Shown here: positions 22,901-35,855 of the stretch, piece by piece
Numbering within the stretch: position 1 is the stretch's first letter
Layout of the letters: each line of letters starts with the position of its first letter
NCBI RefSeq assembly: GCF_026914185.1
Contig: NC_070573.1
Coordinates: forward strand, 558,001 to 622,000
Reading direction: 5' to 3'
Origin: Puccinia triticina
Taxonomy: Eukaryota > Basidiomycota > Pucciniomycetes > Pucciniales > Pucciniaceae
Length of the DNA stretch: 64,000 nucleotides
Program-made: the position numbers and the translations under genes
Notes under the pieces: generated by a model
Databases searched by the model: none
What the model was told of the DNA's origin: nothing
What the model saw: the letters and a program-made list of their open reading frames with translations, nothing else

Positions 22901-23521
22901 GGGCGGCGGCTGAAGACACTGGCAGAAGCTAGCCGAGCTTCTGGCAAGTCTAGAACCCTGGAAACCCCCGATAAATGAGCAGCACCACAATGCATGAACC
23001 TTTGCATGTTTTTGTAAAAATGGTGCGCACAAAAACGGTATGCATGGGCTTTGAAATCCAAAAGAACAACACATTGATGTATGAATTTCCAACGAAATTC
23101 AGGTAAATTGGCGCAAACCCACATGTCCCTGCTTATCATTGGGGCTTTTGGGATCCCCGGGCGGATTTCAGTGACAAAAGTGCATGAATCAGCCAGGAAA
23201 AAGTGATTCCCCGGTGCCCCCCAATGTCTGAAGTTATGCAAATCTCAGGTTTTTTGGATGGCCTTGCGTGCGCACACAATGGAGAAGAACAAGACGCTTG
23301 GTGGTGGTGGATTATGCAGGGGATGATGGCTGCCATTGCGTCTCGATCTTTGGGGGCCCGCCATCCGAGCGCCGGGAAGTTACGCTTGGGATTATCCGGA
23401 GCCCCTTGTATGGGGCCGGCGGCGGGCTGTGCGGGGCTTATCGCGAAACACTCCGTGCCAAACTCCGACCTCCGAGTGGACAAACACACTTCGCAACCAC
23501 CCCGCACACGAGCAGACCGCG
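22901..23521. other. upstream region of the synthetase gene; no gene recognised
   Basis: No coding motif was found. The last 150 bases are GC-rich and probably contain the promoter of the adenylosuccinate synthetase gene. Confidence 0.4.
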
Positions 23522-25199
23522 ATGGCCATCGAACCTTGCGTGGATGTCATCCTCGGCGCCCAATGGTCAGCACCCCCCACCCCATCATCCGCTCTGCCCC
23601 GCTGACCACCCCGCAAAAACACCCACTCCAAAAATGCGGTCTGTCCAGGGGCGACGAGGGCAAAGGGAAACTGTGCGATATCCTGTCGGCAAAGGTGGAT
23701 ATCTGCGCGAGGTACTGGTCTTCCCAAAAGAAGCTCTGGCTGGTTGACTGTGGCGCTGACACAAACTGGCTCCGTGCTTTCCAAGGAGTGCCGGCGGGAA
23801 CAACGCGGGCCACACTATCGTCGTCGATCTTCCTCCTGGCGAAGGCATTGACGGGAAAGGCGGCAAAACCAAATACGACTTCCATCTACTACCTAGTGGT
23901 AACTCCTCTTCCTGATCCCTCTGCGACAAAAGAGACAATAGCCGAGAGACTTTCACTATTGTAGGTCTGGTAAATAAGGATTGCATAGGTCTTATTGGCT
24001 CCGGAACCGTCATCCATGTGCCTAGCTTTTTTGATGAACTGGCTTCACTGGAATCTAAAGGTACATCTCTCACGCTTGTATCTGCTGAAAATTAGACTCT
24101 AACATTTTCCCCCCTTCTGGAAGGACTGAAATGCTCTGATAGAGTGTTGATTTCTGACCGGGCGCATCTGGTGTTCGATTTCCATCAAATCGTCGATGGC
24201 CTGAAAGAGATCGAGCTCGGGGGCTCGTCGATCGGGACGACGAAGAAGGGGATCGGACCGGCGTACTCGACGAAGGCGTCGCGCTCAGGTCTCCGAGTGC
24301 ACCATCTGATGGGCGACTTCGCTAACTTTGAACAGAAGCTGCGCTCGCTTGTCGATGGCCGCCGCAAGCGGTACGGCGAGTTCGCGTACGACGTCGAGGC
24401 GGAGCTGGCGCGGTACCGCGGGTATGCCGAGCGGCTCAAGCCGTTCGTCGTCGACGGGGTGGTCTATCTGCACAACGCACTGACCTCCAAGGATGCGCCG
24501 AAGCGGGTGCTCGTCGAGGGCGCCAATGCGCTGATGCTCGACCTCGACTTCGGCACCTACCCCTACGTAACCTCTTCCTCGGCCTCCATCGGCGGCGTGC
24601 TCACCGGGCTCGGCCTGCCCCCACGCGCAATCTCGCAGATCTACGGGGTCGTCAAGGCTTACACCACCCGGGTCGGCAGCGGACCCTTCCCGACCGAACT
24701 CACCGGCAAGTGGGGCGAACATCTCCAGGAGGCCGGCGCCGAGTGGGGCACCACTACCGGCAGGAGACGCCGGTGCGGATGGCTCGACCTCATGGTCCTC
24801 CAGCACTCCCAACGGATAAACGGGTATACCTGCTGGAACTTGACCAAGCTGGACGTGCTCGACGAGTTTGAAGAGATCCAGGTGGGGGTAGGCTATCAAC
24901 TGGACGGAAAACCCATGGATTCTTTCCCAGGTCAGCAGTCTCTTTCCTTCTCTAGCCCATCACCTGTAAATATCTAACGGCTATCAATCATCTCAGCCGA
25001 TCTGGATATCTTGGAGAAAGCAACCGTCAAGTATATCACCTTGCCTGGCTGGAAACAATCGATCAAGGAGATCAGAAGATACGAAGACTTGCCCAAGAAC
25101 TGTATCGATTACATCTCCGTCATCGAGAAATTGACGCAGATCAATGTTAGGTGGATCGGCGTCGGATCGAGTAGAGATGCCATGATCTTCAAACCTTGA
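23522..25199 (+). CDS. ADE12: adenylosuccinate synthetase
   Basis: Six exons are predicted: 23522-23565, 23649-23711, 23786-23898, 23965-24060, 24124-24930 and 24997-25199, giving 441 residues. Yeast Ade12 is of similar length. The enzyme condenses IMP and aspartate using GTP, the first step from IMP to AMP. Diagnostic blocks include GAQWGDEGKGK with the catalytic Asp17, NNAGHTIV with His45, [14 protein letters not shown], the signature [46 protein letters not shown] and the C-terminal [10 protein letters not shown]. Splice phases agree throughout. One odd point is SAGGNN, where most eukaryotic enzymes have CAGGNN. No break was found, so the gene is probably functional. It ends facing the large minus-strand gene, 435 bp away. 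Confidence 0.95.
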
Positions 25200-25633
25200 C
25201 ACGATCCTCTTCGTATCTCCCTCTCTCCCATGTTTTTCATTCCTTGCTTTTTTGTATCTTCCTCATTCCTTCTCCCCGAAATCATGACAAATCATCGACA
25301 AAACCCTCGGAATTCCCTTCTTTTTGTGTAGAAGATCCAAAGCAATAAAAGCACAAAGATGCATTTCTGAATCAAGTAAGAGTCTAAGTAAATCTACTGT
25401 CTGAGCAGCCTTTTGAAGCCGCCTCTCTTAAGATGTGAAAAAGTCCTCAATCATGCTTTCATTGCCCAACTCGGGAGCATTCCATACATAGAAACAGAGG
25501 GCAGATGCTAGGATGCAGAGTAAACAAGGTCACAGGTAGCAGAGTATGTATGATAGAGAACCAACAGAATGAACAGAGAAAATGGATGCTTGGATGTCCT
25601 GAAAAAGCTTTTCTGCAGAGGAGTTTTCATCTT
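25200..25633. other. convergent 3' flanks
   Basis: This AT-rich spacer lies between two convergent genes. An AATAAA hexamer lies near 25345 on the plus strand and may serve the synthetase transcript. Nothing else is seen. Confidence 0.4.
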
Positions 25634-28600
25634 TCAAGATTGTAAACCAACGTAGTTGCCTTCTCGGTCGTATTTTTCCAGAGAATGTGAGCCTCCAGTA
25701 CCAGTCATTTGGGGGCCCAATGAGTTGATCATAGTTTCCCAGTATTCAGTGCTTGTTAAGAAGAAGCAGTCTGGGTGAAAGCTTCGGTACCAATACTCGA
25801 GCAGAACGAGCGCGATCCAGATCACCTTCATGTAGGCTGCGGGATCATTCAAGTACTCTTTGATCAGATAAATCTTGAGGCTGCCGAATTCTTCCGCTTT
25901 GAGCTCGTGCCCTGCCATGTCTATGTCCCCAATGATCGGAAGGCCTCCTTCATTTCCGACCAGGACACCCTTGCTGAACCAAGTCCCAAAGGCATTCAAC
26001 GCATCCGGGAGCACCTTGCTGCCCTTCGCCTTTTGCTGTGCAATTATATTGCGGTGACATGTCTTCAGATATGTTTCAAGGATGTTCAATTTGGATAGCA
26101 GATGGCGTCTGGGAGAATAATCCTCGGTGCCATTCAAGATTCTGACTCTGAATTTGTCAAAATGTTTGTATTTTGCAATCTGGACGGGGAGGCCCTGGAC
26201 CTTGAACGATTTCTGGTGCAATAAATCCCGGTCAAATATCAAGAGATCCTTGTCTATTTGTATGGATCTTTCTCCAGAGAGATGTCTTGTCTGGAACTTT
26301 GAAGGCTTCATTGAGGCCGGAAATCTACTGAGATTTGGGATTTTCAGGATGCCCAAGCTATCCCAATCCACCCCGGAATCTTCGTCTTCCCCAGGAACCG
26401 TCATGCCTGACACAATGGCTTTGTACAGAATGATAGTCAGATTCACTTCCGGGCTCAATCCACCTTGGAGATTCTTCACATGTTCCCAAATGCTCGGCTT
26501 GAACTCTTGGTAGAATGTTGTGCCAATCAAGATGGAAGTCTCCAGAGAATACTGTGCAGGCATGTTCTTTGAAATTTGCTCAAGAATTATCCTTTGGACC
26601 AATCCAAACTCTTCTCCTGATCTTAAATCATCTTCCTTAGAAACAATACCATACACAGGAAATCTGTTTTCTGGACTAAATGCTTGCTCAAACAACCACT
26701 CCATTAATTCTTTGTTTGATTTTAATATGAATCCATTGGATTCTTCCACCTTTAATTCCCTTAAAACAGCTGTATTGATGAGAATGAGCCACTTGATGAT
26801 ATGTTTGAAATTCTTCTTCAGGAAGGAAGGGCTATGACTGATCGCCTTTCTTTCTCCTACAACACGGATCAAGAAATCATCTGATTTTGTCATTGGTAAT
26901 TTGACAGCTGGGGTGCCTTTGATTATATAACTTTGCCAATCTTTTGGTATCTTATATTGTTTGCATGAGGTTTTCATGTATTTGAAAAATTTGTCCACCA
27001 TACCCTGCACAATTTCTTCATTTATTGTTTTCTCAGGCACACTAATTATGTTTTGGAGCTTTTGAAGATTGGAACCAAATATTTTAAGCTTTTTTATTTC
27101 ATTATCCCAATTATCTCTTTTATTTGAAAGTATCTTAATGGGTGATATAATTTCCAAATGCTTGATGTTGTTGGTCTGGGTATATCCTATGTCTGGAAAT
27201 ACCCCTGGATGTGGTGAATTATCTATTAGATTCCCTTGTGTGAGTTCATTGGTTGTAACTGAGGTGAAATCTGAAGGAAAATCCAGAGATCTTGGAAATT
27301 CTAAAGCAGATTGAAGCCCCACCTCATAGTTCTCTAGTGGCCAGTATCTTTGGGCCTCTTGACTCCTTTGTATCGCATTGTTATGAAGAGATGTTCCCTC
27401 CAAATTTGAAACATGCTGAAAATTTACACCAAAGTTTCCCATTTCCAAGTATCTTTGAGTATCTTGAATGATTGGTCCACCTGCAGCATTGCTGTAATCT
27501 AATACAGGAACTTCCCTGCCTGGTATCATGCTATTGTGAAAAGATCTGTCCATATTTGAAGCATGTTGAATATCCAGGCCAGAGTGATTTGTTATCAAAA
27601 ATTGTTGGGCATCATCAGTGGTAGGTTCAACCCCCACATAACTGTAATCTAATAAAGGTGTGGCACTGCTTGGTAGCATGCTGGTATAAGAAGACCCATA
27701 CAAATTTGAAGAATGTTGGAAATTCATGCTAGAGTCATCTATTTTTGAGAATCTGTGGGTATCTTGAATGGCTGGTCCAACTCCTGCATCACTGTAACCC
27801 AGTCTATGTGTATTGCTGCTTGTTACCATCCTGTTGTAAGAAGATCCATCCAAACTTGGAGGATGTTGGATATCCAGGCCAGAGTTCTCTGCTTTTGAGA
27901 ATCTTTTGGTTTCTTGAATGGTTGGTCCAACTTCTGAATGCAATAAAGGTGTTATACTGCTTTGTCCCATGCTGTTGTAAGAATATCCATCCAAAATTTG
28001 AGGATGTTGGATATCCAGGCCAGATTTATCCATTTTTGGGGATCTTTGGGTATCTTGAATGCAAGGTTGAAATCCTGAATAACCAAAATTTAATAAATTT
28101 GTGTTGCCAGGTCTTTGGATGTTGTGATCAGATCCCTTCCAATTGGAAGAATGTTCAAAATGTGTGTTAGGGTGATCAATTTGAAAGGATTCCTGATCAT
28201 TTTGATTCACATTGGTTGGTCCAAGATGGTTGTCCCAAAGTATAGATTCAATCATATGATCTGTTTCTGATGGCAAAATAGATAATTCATATTGAAAGCT
28301 TTCAGGAATCCCAAGGGGAGGGTTTATGGAGCATGTGAGCAGTGGATTTGAACCTTCCAATCTTCCTCCTGTAGCACAACCTTCTTGTTGATTATCAATA
28401 TGGTACTTTAGATTCAGTATGCTAATATTATAATCCATAAATAGAAGGAATCGTTCTCACCTTGCAATCCAGGGGGATTGAAATGGACATTTCCCCAGCT
28501 TTGGGTTTGGGAACTAACATCAGGTATGATATTGCCCCGGATCCTTTTGGCTGGGCTATGAATTGAACCATTTTCCAGACCAACTGACAAAGAATAAGGA

Positions 28601-28922
28601 TCAGTTTCATGGAGATATATAGATTCATTCCTATGGGTTTATGTTGGGCTTGCTCACCTTTTGCAGTTGGAATGGTTGATGAGTGTAGGGTGTGGAGTGC
28701 ATACAAATCTTCCAATGGACGCTTCTGACTGTTTTTGTTGTTCCAAGTAGCTTTGAATTCAGAGGAAGCTTCTGGTAGATGGCTTGGTGTGTTATAATCA
28801 TTAATTAAAAAAGGATTGATCTCATGGCTTGCTCTTGGAAAGCCTGGTCGAGCCAATACATTAAAGTTTGAGATAAACACCACACCCAAGATCAAACACT
28901 GCTTTCCCACCAAGTGAAGCAT
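25634..28922 (-). CDS. large predicted secreted protein with tandem repeats, function unknown
   Basis: Three exons are predicted: 28922-28658, 28583-28461 and 28368-25634, about 1040 residues. The first 24 residues form a signal peptide (LCLILGVV-type core ending VLA). A middle region (roughly 28060-27330) holds five to six degenerate repeats of about 49 residues, each with an IQ(D/E)TQRF-like start, a (L/M)(D/N)(I/F)QH core and an SxxxM(V/I/L)xSSxTPLL-like end. The C-terminal 550 residues are non-repetitive and globular-looking, ending near CFFLTSTEYWETMINSLG. I recognise no catalytic motif or named domain. The acceptor of intron 2 (CTACAG) was chosen because it is in phase; an upstream CAAG acceptor would add six residues. 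It is probably a rust-specific secreted protein. An alternative reading, that it is a nuclear or cytosolic protein starting at 28438, would lose the signal peptide. Confidence 0.7.
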
Positions 28923-31900
28923 TTCTGGGAAGCAAAAAGTATGGTAGTTAGTGGGTAGGTTTCCTTTTTTGATGGGTTGTTGAAACTCTGTCTTCTGTTT
29001 CCTACTCACTCCAAAAAATCCCATACATATAAAAGTTTCTCCCTCTTGATGATACTCAACATTATAGCCTGTTTACATCTCAGTTATTTATGTCTGACTG
29101 ACGTCTTGTAGTCATGAACCCTGACATTATTGGCTTATCAACTCTTCGATGTAACTTGTCTTTTTGCGTGTGATTTTATTCATCATGGTGCTGTTTTTTA
29201 TTCATAACCTCATTTTTTCTCACCCACATTTTGACCACATGTACATAGACTACTTATACGGTACTAGATACATGTGAATCAAAATCATTGGTTCTCCTCC
29301 ATCTTTTTCCGTGCCCCAAACTGAGCCACATCCGGTGAGAGATTCATCCTCACTGTCCCTTCCTCTCTTGAGCCACGGAGCTCACTCTTTTTTTGCCCTT
29401 TTGATTGCCGCGGTGTAAGACTCAAAAGTGGTAATTAAACCCTTTTGCTGAATTTTGAAGGGTATGATGGAGTTGCAAGCTCTGCCCTTCTGTTATCAGT
29501 CAACAAGACCCACCAAGCTCAGCTTGGCAAGTTTTCTTAAGTGATAGGTCTGGTCTGTTCCAGATGAAATCTGTTTGACTGCAACGTGTAAGTGTTTCAA
29601 TTACTTTGTTATAATGGTTGAATTGTTGTTATAAGGGTTGATTTATTGTTATAAGGGTTTTAGGATTTGAGTGTGGATGAGTGTTGGGTGACTTGTGAGT
29701 TCTGGGTGAGAAACTGGGGAGCAGGCCACTGGGGGTGGAGAGAGCTCCTTTTATAGACAAAAGTGGAGCCCCAAAGGGGCTTGTGGGTTAGGGTTTCAGC
29801 TAATCTAGACAACAGGGTGAGGGATTTTAGCTGGTGGGAGTAGATACAAATGATGTCATAACCCCTCAGAGGCGCATGAATGGTGTCAGAATATACAACA
29901 GAATATTCTAAACATGCCAGGGGTGCATACATGATGTCAGAATATACAAAAAGAACATTCTAACACATGCATTAGGTGACAGTAGACTGCATGAGCTGTC
30001 ATCCAGGGGTAATTAGTGTATACACAAAATCTGAGGCTGCAGAAACAGTGTAAATGATGTCATACTATGTATATAAAGGAGTGTATGAAGTTAATATGTA
30101 ATGAGTGTAGCCTGACAGGGAGATGTATGTTTGTATTCTGTGATGTGTATATGTGTACTACTGTGAAACTTGGGTTGAGGCAGGTGACAGCTGGGTTACT
30201 GGGGCTGGCCGTGTGATCGGTGTCCATGAGGTGTAACTTCCACGCTAGAGGGGGTCCAGGGGTGCTTCCAGTGGTGACTAGGGGTGAAATTGGCCGTAGA
30301 ATCCATCTCTGGGGTCCATTTGGTGGTATCTTGAGGCCTAGTATGAGTATTTATGTGGCATAGAAAAAACTTTTTATTTTTCCACTTTTCCGTCTACCAC
30401 AGTGGAAAAGTCCAAGATTCAACATGGGTGGGGTAAATCAGCGAGTCAATCAAATGTATTCAGTTATGTCCTGTCTAAATACTAAAAGCCATTTAATCTC
30501 ACATTTACCCTTCTCTCACATGTCTCAAGATAGTTAAGGTATATGTATTAAATAAGAATAGTAAATATTCAATTTCTGAAGCATGGTTTTCTAAAGGACA
30601 GTTTGGCCTTGACATTGATCACTACATCAAATATTCATGGAGCTACAGCACAAGTACACTTCTTTCTAGGGAAAGTCTCAAAGGCATCCAAACCCTTTCC
30701 AATGAGATCCACCATTAAAGCAGTGTCACAATGGGTTGGCTATGATGTCTTTTTATCCTTGTTTATGGCACTCATACAATGAAGTTCCAGGGTTTGATCT
30801 GCAATCCCAAGTTCAAGGGGTTTGTATTGGTTAAAACCCCCTGCAATAAGGTTCACTGGGGTCAATCACTGTAATACTGGAGTCCCTGACCAATATTATA
30901 TATTGGTTTGACCCACCAATACATACATTATCCATTTTTTGTAATGTATAAGTGGGCCCCGCCAACATAAGAATGGTTGCGGAGACCAATATCACATTGG
31001 TTTCCCCAATTGCTGCTAGGTTCCTGCAGTGTTGGTCAGGTTTCAGCCACCATCATTTATAATTACAAGCCTCCATTAAGTTCAACTATGGTATATATTC
31101 TATAGATAGGAAGTTAACTATAAGTAGGTATAAGATACTATGAAAAAATTGGTACCAGAGAAAAACTTGGGCAACTGCTACCAGAGAAAAAAAAAATTGG
31201 TCAACTGCTACCAGTTGATATGAGGAAAATTGGAGGAATCTTTTGTTTTGACCCAAATCTTTCTGAAAGGTTGCTTCTGTCAATCTTCAATTCACATTTG
31301 CTGTGCACCATGTACAGCACATCTTTGACAAAGGTGATTGTGTAACAATATGCAGTCAAAATGTCCAAGTATCTCACATGTCAACGTTCAAGGAAATACT
31401 CCATTTGTTGGAGCAAGCTTATTGGTGTTTTTGCAATAATATCCAGTAGCCTCATGGGGGATTTGATGAATGATGTGTGGGATTCTATACCTATGCATGG
31501 AGCTAGGCTACAATTCCATACAACTCATGAATATATATAGCCAATAAGTCATCTATAATTAGATAATGGCAGTGCGCCAGGATCCCCACAAGATTTGGCT
31601 GGTTGGGGACAAGCTGCTTTGTCAGACAGATATCTGTGTGGCCCTCCTCTAGAGATGCTTTCCTCTGCAATTTATCTCATGATGTTCCTCTGCTAACAGA
31701 GGGGTTCACAACTGAACTGATTTATCAGGACCACACAATCATGGGGTAGACAGAATTTTTGGCCACTTTTTTTTGAGAGGCAAGGAGGTCTCACATGAAT
31801 TCATCTTCTTTTCTAAAAAAAAGAAATCAAGTGGTAGAAACTTCTATATACCCACTGTACATCTTGCCAAACTTATAAAATGTTGATTGTAAAGACCTTA

Positions 31901-32225
31901 AATTTACCTCCAAAGATCTGCAAATTTCAATTGTGAACCCCCATAGTGATTACTTGCATATATTGACAGAGCTGTACTATGAAAGACAGGAAACTATAAA
32001 CCAATTAATCATTTTTTTCAATCAAGAATGCCTGAAACAAATCAGATTTGCCACAATTCTCCTCAGCAGCAAAACTATTCAAACCAACAAAAACAAAAAA
32101 AAAGTAGTCTCTATATATTAGTGATAATTTACAGACACACAAGGAAGATCCTTTCGAAATCAACACCGACCTCTGGTCAGGGACGAAGGGATAGGAAAGA
32201 GGAATCAAGAAAGAAAGATTGAGGA
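28923..32225. other. 3.3 kb without a recognised gene
   Basis: AT-rich sequence with only short, domain-free frames. No tandem array or clear terminal inverted repeat was found. The first few hundred bases are presumably promoter for the minus-strand gene that starts at 28922. Confidence 0.45.
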
Positions 32226-33314
32226 TCAGGCCGGAGTTTCGATTACAAGATCAACGTCAGTATTGCTATTAGCCCGAAGAAGCTTGAGCCGGAGACTGTG
32301 AGCTGGGCTCCTGTCGGCAGAGTTGCGGTTGAGAAGGAGAGCGGGTTCTTGATTCCGGATAGACTATGCGTTCACACAAGCGATAGGATTGGCAGGAGGG
32401 GACGCATCAACACGCGAGTTTTTGCATCATGTTGATTCATGAGCGTAGATCATGGTATTTTTCTAGCAGGCAAGACTTACATCGGGTCTGGATGAGTCGC
32501 ATTGGAGACATGAGGAACGCCGACATCAGGCTCGTTGGCGACGAAGGCACATGCTGAACAAGCTGGTAAGCGACATTGACGATACAGGGACAAAGAAGAC
32601 TTCATCAAGGCCTCGCCCATTCCTCGTTGTTGCGTTTCATGGGACGGCATGAACTCACTAGCTTCACCCTGTGGGATCCCCTCACAAAAGAAAGTGCCTT
32701 GATCGTTGACACACACTGTCGCATACAAATAGATAGACCAATCCCACTCTTTGAGCTTGCCATCATCTGCACAAAGATATTCAAGCACGCCATCCACGCT
32801 GCGAAAAAAGGGGTGGCATACCTCCGTGCTCCAGGCTCGGCTGGCTATAGCTGATCGTACACATCAGTTGCTCTGAATGGACTGACGGGTCGCCTTCCTT
32901 GGTACATTGGCTAGCCACTAGACATAAGTTGCGCGCGGAGAATTTGTTGTTGTCAGAACAAGAAGAGACAAAGCATAGATCAACCGGAGGGCCGGGCCAA
33001 GATCAAATTACTCGCCGACTGCTCCTGTACAGCCTCCCGTACAGACTTGATGAGGATCATCATTACATGCTGCAGAAATGGAAAGGATAAGGAAGGGTTT
33101 AGCGGTGCACATTGCCCATGTCCAAAAAATGGCCACATTCTTACTTGTTTTGGTGCATAAGAAACGGCTTACTGGTGTTAGGTCCTTGGATGTTGGAATA
33201 CCGTGTGCACTTGCGGCTTTTCTCGCCGCTGATCGGTGGAGGATATGGACTGGAGAAGGATGTGGTGACCAGACCGAAGAAGTAAATGCACGCACAAAAC
33301 AGGGAAGAATGCAT
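32226..33314 (-). CDS. secreted cysteine-rich protein, six exons, candidate effector
   Basis: Predicted exons are 33314-33173, 33069-33031, 32917-32822, 32766-32686, 32562-32481 and 32310-32226; all phases agree and the protein has 174 residues. The N-terminus MHSSLFCACIYFFGLVTTSF looks like a signal peptide. The mature part has eight cysteines (about 36, 49, 57, 65, 80, 111, 121 and 124) with motifs CNDDPHQVC, ASQC, CVNDQGTFF and CSAC, plus one NAT glycosylation site. Every internal exon is short (39-96 bp), so no long frame reveals the gene. No homologous family is asserted. The third and fourth exon borders are the weakest, the intron between them being only 55 bases. The last exon has no cysteine and could be wrong. 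Confidence 0.5.
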
Positions 33315-34719
33315 TCTAGAGCTGAAATCCGAAAAATCTAATCAATGTGGTGAGAAGCACTATAGGCCGTGGTGGTGAGAGCTAGGGCTAGCTAGGGGAT
33401 GGCGCTGTATGTCTAGTGAAAATAGCTTGGGGCTGAGGAAGGGGCAAAAAGTGCTTTAAAAGGGAAGCAAGCTGGTGGCTTTCAAACGAGAGTAAACTCT
33501 CCCGAGTTTGGTTTAAATTGTCCAAAAGAAGTATGTTCTCTGAGGTGCGTTGATAGGCTGGTGGGTGGGTGATTTGTTGGAGGGAGTGTCGATGTGAAGC
33601 AGATTGACTCAGAATCTATTGCGCGCTAGCCACCCCCTAGCATCAATGTGTGTGTGCCAGCATGAAGGGTGGAGCAGTGGAGCTTGTCGTTCAGGGAACT
33701 TCTTCAGTTACTCGGTTTGTCAGTTGCCCCCACCGTCAACAAGACATCGCAAGGTCTTTTTTTTGCGTAGAAGCCGCCGGCTCGCTCAAACCCGAGCTGC
33801 TTCCATGTGGATCCTGAAACTTGATGGGACGCTGCCCTCGAGAGATTCATCTAATTACCCGATGGAATCAGGCAGGGTCGAGGTAAGATTCTAAGCTGGA
33901 CACTGCCACTTTGCCTGATGTTCGAGCTTCCGCCTGGAGGAAGAAGCAAACGAGCGAGTCGTACTGTACCAACGGTGTCGAGTCTTCGACGCATGAGTTT
34001 CATCACTACCAGTGCACCTACAAACCACTGGATTTTTTTTGGCCCGCTTGTGGAATCACTCCGAAATTCAATCGATTGCCGACAGACCAGGTGGTTGCAG
34101 GTTGTGCGGCCTTCATGAGGGAGAATCCGCTTACAAAAAATATATCCGCGCAAGTTTGTTTGACGATCACGTTAGAAGAACTCGATTGCTTCCCTCTTGG
34201 AGAACTGCGACTGCACAGGTCTCCTTGCTTCTCAGCATCTATACGCCAATCCCTGGTTTGTCTGAATGGGTCGAGGCTTAGGTGCAGTAGTGCTGCTTCA
34301 CCCATTCAAGTCTCCATTGACCTGGAGTCTGGACAGATAAACAGACAACCGCTCCTCGATCCAAATCATCGTCCAACTGCTTTACTACATACCCCGTCGA
34401 TTCTGGTATCCCGTCGATTCTGGTATCCCGTCGATTCTGGAGCCCTTGGATGACCCCGAAAGTCCATGTTGCCATTCGCCTTGAGCACTTGAAACAATGC
34501 CTATTCGGCGTCGATGATCTTACCGAACTTAACACCTCCCGTGCTCGCGGGGTGCGAGTACCCACCCCGTCGCGCCTACTGGGAAAGGCGTAGTTAAGGT
34601 CGATGATCTACGCCATGCAGCTTGGAGAGAAACATTGGCTGGCTTTGACCCATTGGAGGATTAGATCTGGTGCGTGGGCGGGTGAGATAGGACAAAATCG
34701 GGTCCCTGTTATCGATCCA
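33315..34719. other. no gene recognised
   Basis: Frames here are short and lack motifs. A 14-bp unit CCCGTCGATTCTGG occurs three times in a row near 34397-34440. Nothing else is supported. Confidence 0.4.
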
Positions 34720-34806
34720 GCCTCAGTAGCCCAGTGGTAGAGCGTTTGCCTAGTATTCATCACGAATGCCAGCAAAAGGTCCAGTGTTCGACTCACTGTT
34801 GAGGCA
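34720..34806 (+). tRNA. tRNA-Thr (anticodon AGT) with intron
   Basis: The acceptor stem is GCCTCAG with TTGAGGC. The A box TAGCCCAGTGG and B box GTTCGACTC are good. The T-arm CAGTG-TTCGACT-CACTG is perfect, and the anticodon stem TTTGC/GCAAA encloses CTAGTA followed by an intron of about 15 bases and A. The anticodon AGT reads threonine ACU. Two weak pairs (one G-U in the acceptor, one mismatch in the D-stem) and the tRNA-derived repeats elsewhere in this window leave some chance of a pseudogene. Confidence 0.7.
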
Positions 34807-35153
34807 AACCTTTTGCCACAGTAGAATATCTCCCTCTGAGGTCATGGACAGATGCGTTGCTTTTTACGACGATGGATAACAGATAGTATACATGTGGCAT
34901 AACAGACATATCACGATAGAGAGCATCTTTTACACATGGCATTCAGCATCAGTCTTGGGAATATTTTTTGTTTTGTGAACAGCTGTTGCCTATTTTGTTG
35001 TTCTTTTGGGGGAGAATTCTTTTTGGATCGCAAGTTTTTGAGGCCATCTCGTCTACGAGAATACTCATGTGATATGTAATCATTGATGAGACATGGAATG
35101 CTTTATACGTTGGAAGGAGAGCGGAACAGAGGATGCTTTTTCTTGGTTGTTTT
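34807..35153. other. no gene recognised
   Basis: AT-rich spacer downstream of the BolA-like gene; probably holds its 3' untranslated region. Confidence 0.35.
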
Positions 35154-35855
35154 TTACGAGGATGATGATGGTTGTTGGGAGGGGACGCTTGTGTGAATCT
35201 AGTGATTTACGAGCAAGAGGCACGGGTATGTATGTATACAAGCAAATATGAGATGTACATAAAGGAGGAGGTGTTGGAGAAGGAGATTAATCAGAAGCCG
35301 ACGAATCATGATATGAGAGAAAGAGAGAAGATAAGGGTAGGGAAATGGGCGCACCTGAAGGCCATGGATCCTCGGGATATCGTCGGCCAGGGTGCGGTTA
35401 ATGATCTGGTGCTGCTTAAGCATCGACACTCCTTCGAAGGATTTCTCGACGACCTCGACGACGAAGAACGACCCACACCCGCCTGCCCGACGAGGCCGGA
35501 AGAACAGTCAGAGGGAAGCGACGGCTTTCACGGAGGGAAGCGACGGCTTTCACGGAGGGAAGCGAGGAGACCACCGACCGGAGACGTCTTCGACACGGAC
35601 CCTAGCCTCGGGGAACTTGCGTGCGAGTTTGGCGGAGATCGAGGCTTCGGAGACGGGCGGAGCGGGGGGGTCTGGGACGGACGAGGACGAGGAGGCGGAG
35701 CAGGCGGACGGACGCGCGGTGAAGGGGCGTTGCTGGAGGATGCGAGGGGCGGACGGGACGCCAGGGTCTCGGAGGGACGCCCGGGCGAAGCCTCGGCCTG
35801 TTCGCGGCGGGACGGGACGGGCGGTGCAGGCGCGAGGGAGGGCGCGGTGGAGCAT
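35154..35855 (-). CDS. BolA-like mitochondrial protein (Bol3/BOLA3 type)
   Basis: Three exons are predicted: 35855-35579, 35482-35355 and 35198-35154, giving 149 residues. The first 60 or so residues are rich in Arg, Ala and Ser with no acid residues, as in a mitochondrial presequence. The BolA domain follows: ISAKLARKFPEARVRVEDVS, GGCGSFFVVEVVEKSFEG, SMLKQHQIINRTLADDI and HGLQIHTSVP. The GGCGS motif with its invariant cysteine and the late His match the BOLA3 class, which helps transfer iron-sulfur clusters to mitochondrial targets such as lipoate synthase. The last exon was located by phase and by the LQIHTSVP ending. A further in-frame ATG at 35975 would add 40 residues without improving the presequence. 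Confidence 0.85.

Noticed and set aside
34022..34453. Possible protein-coding frames at 33.6-34.5 kb
   Set aside because: They overlap on both strands, have no motif, and the plus-strand one includes a short CCCGTCGATTCTGG tandem repeat.
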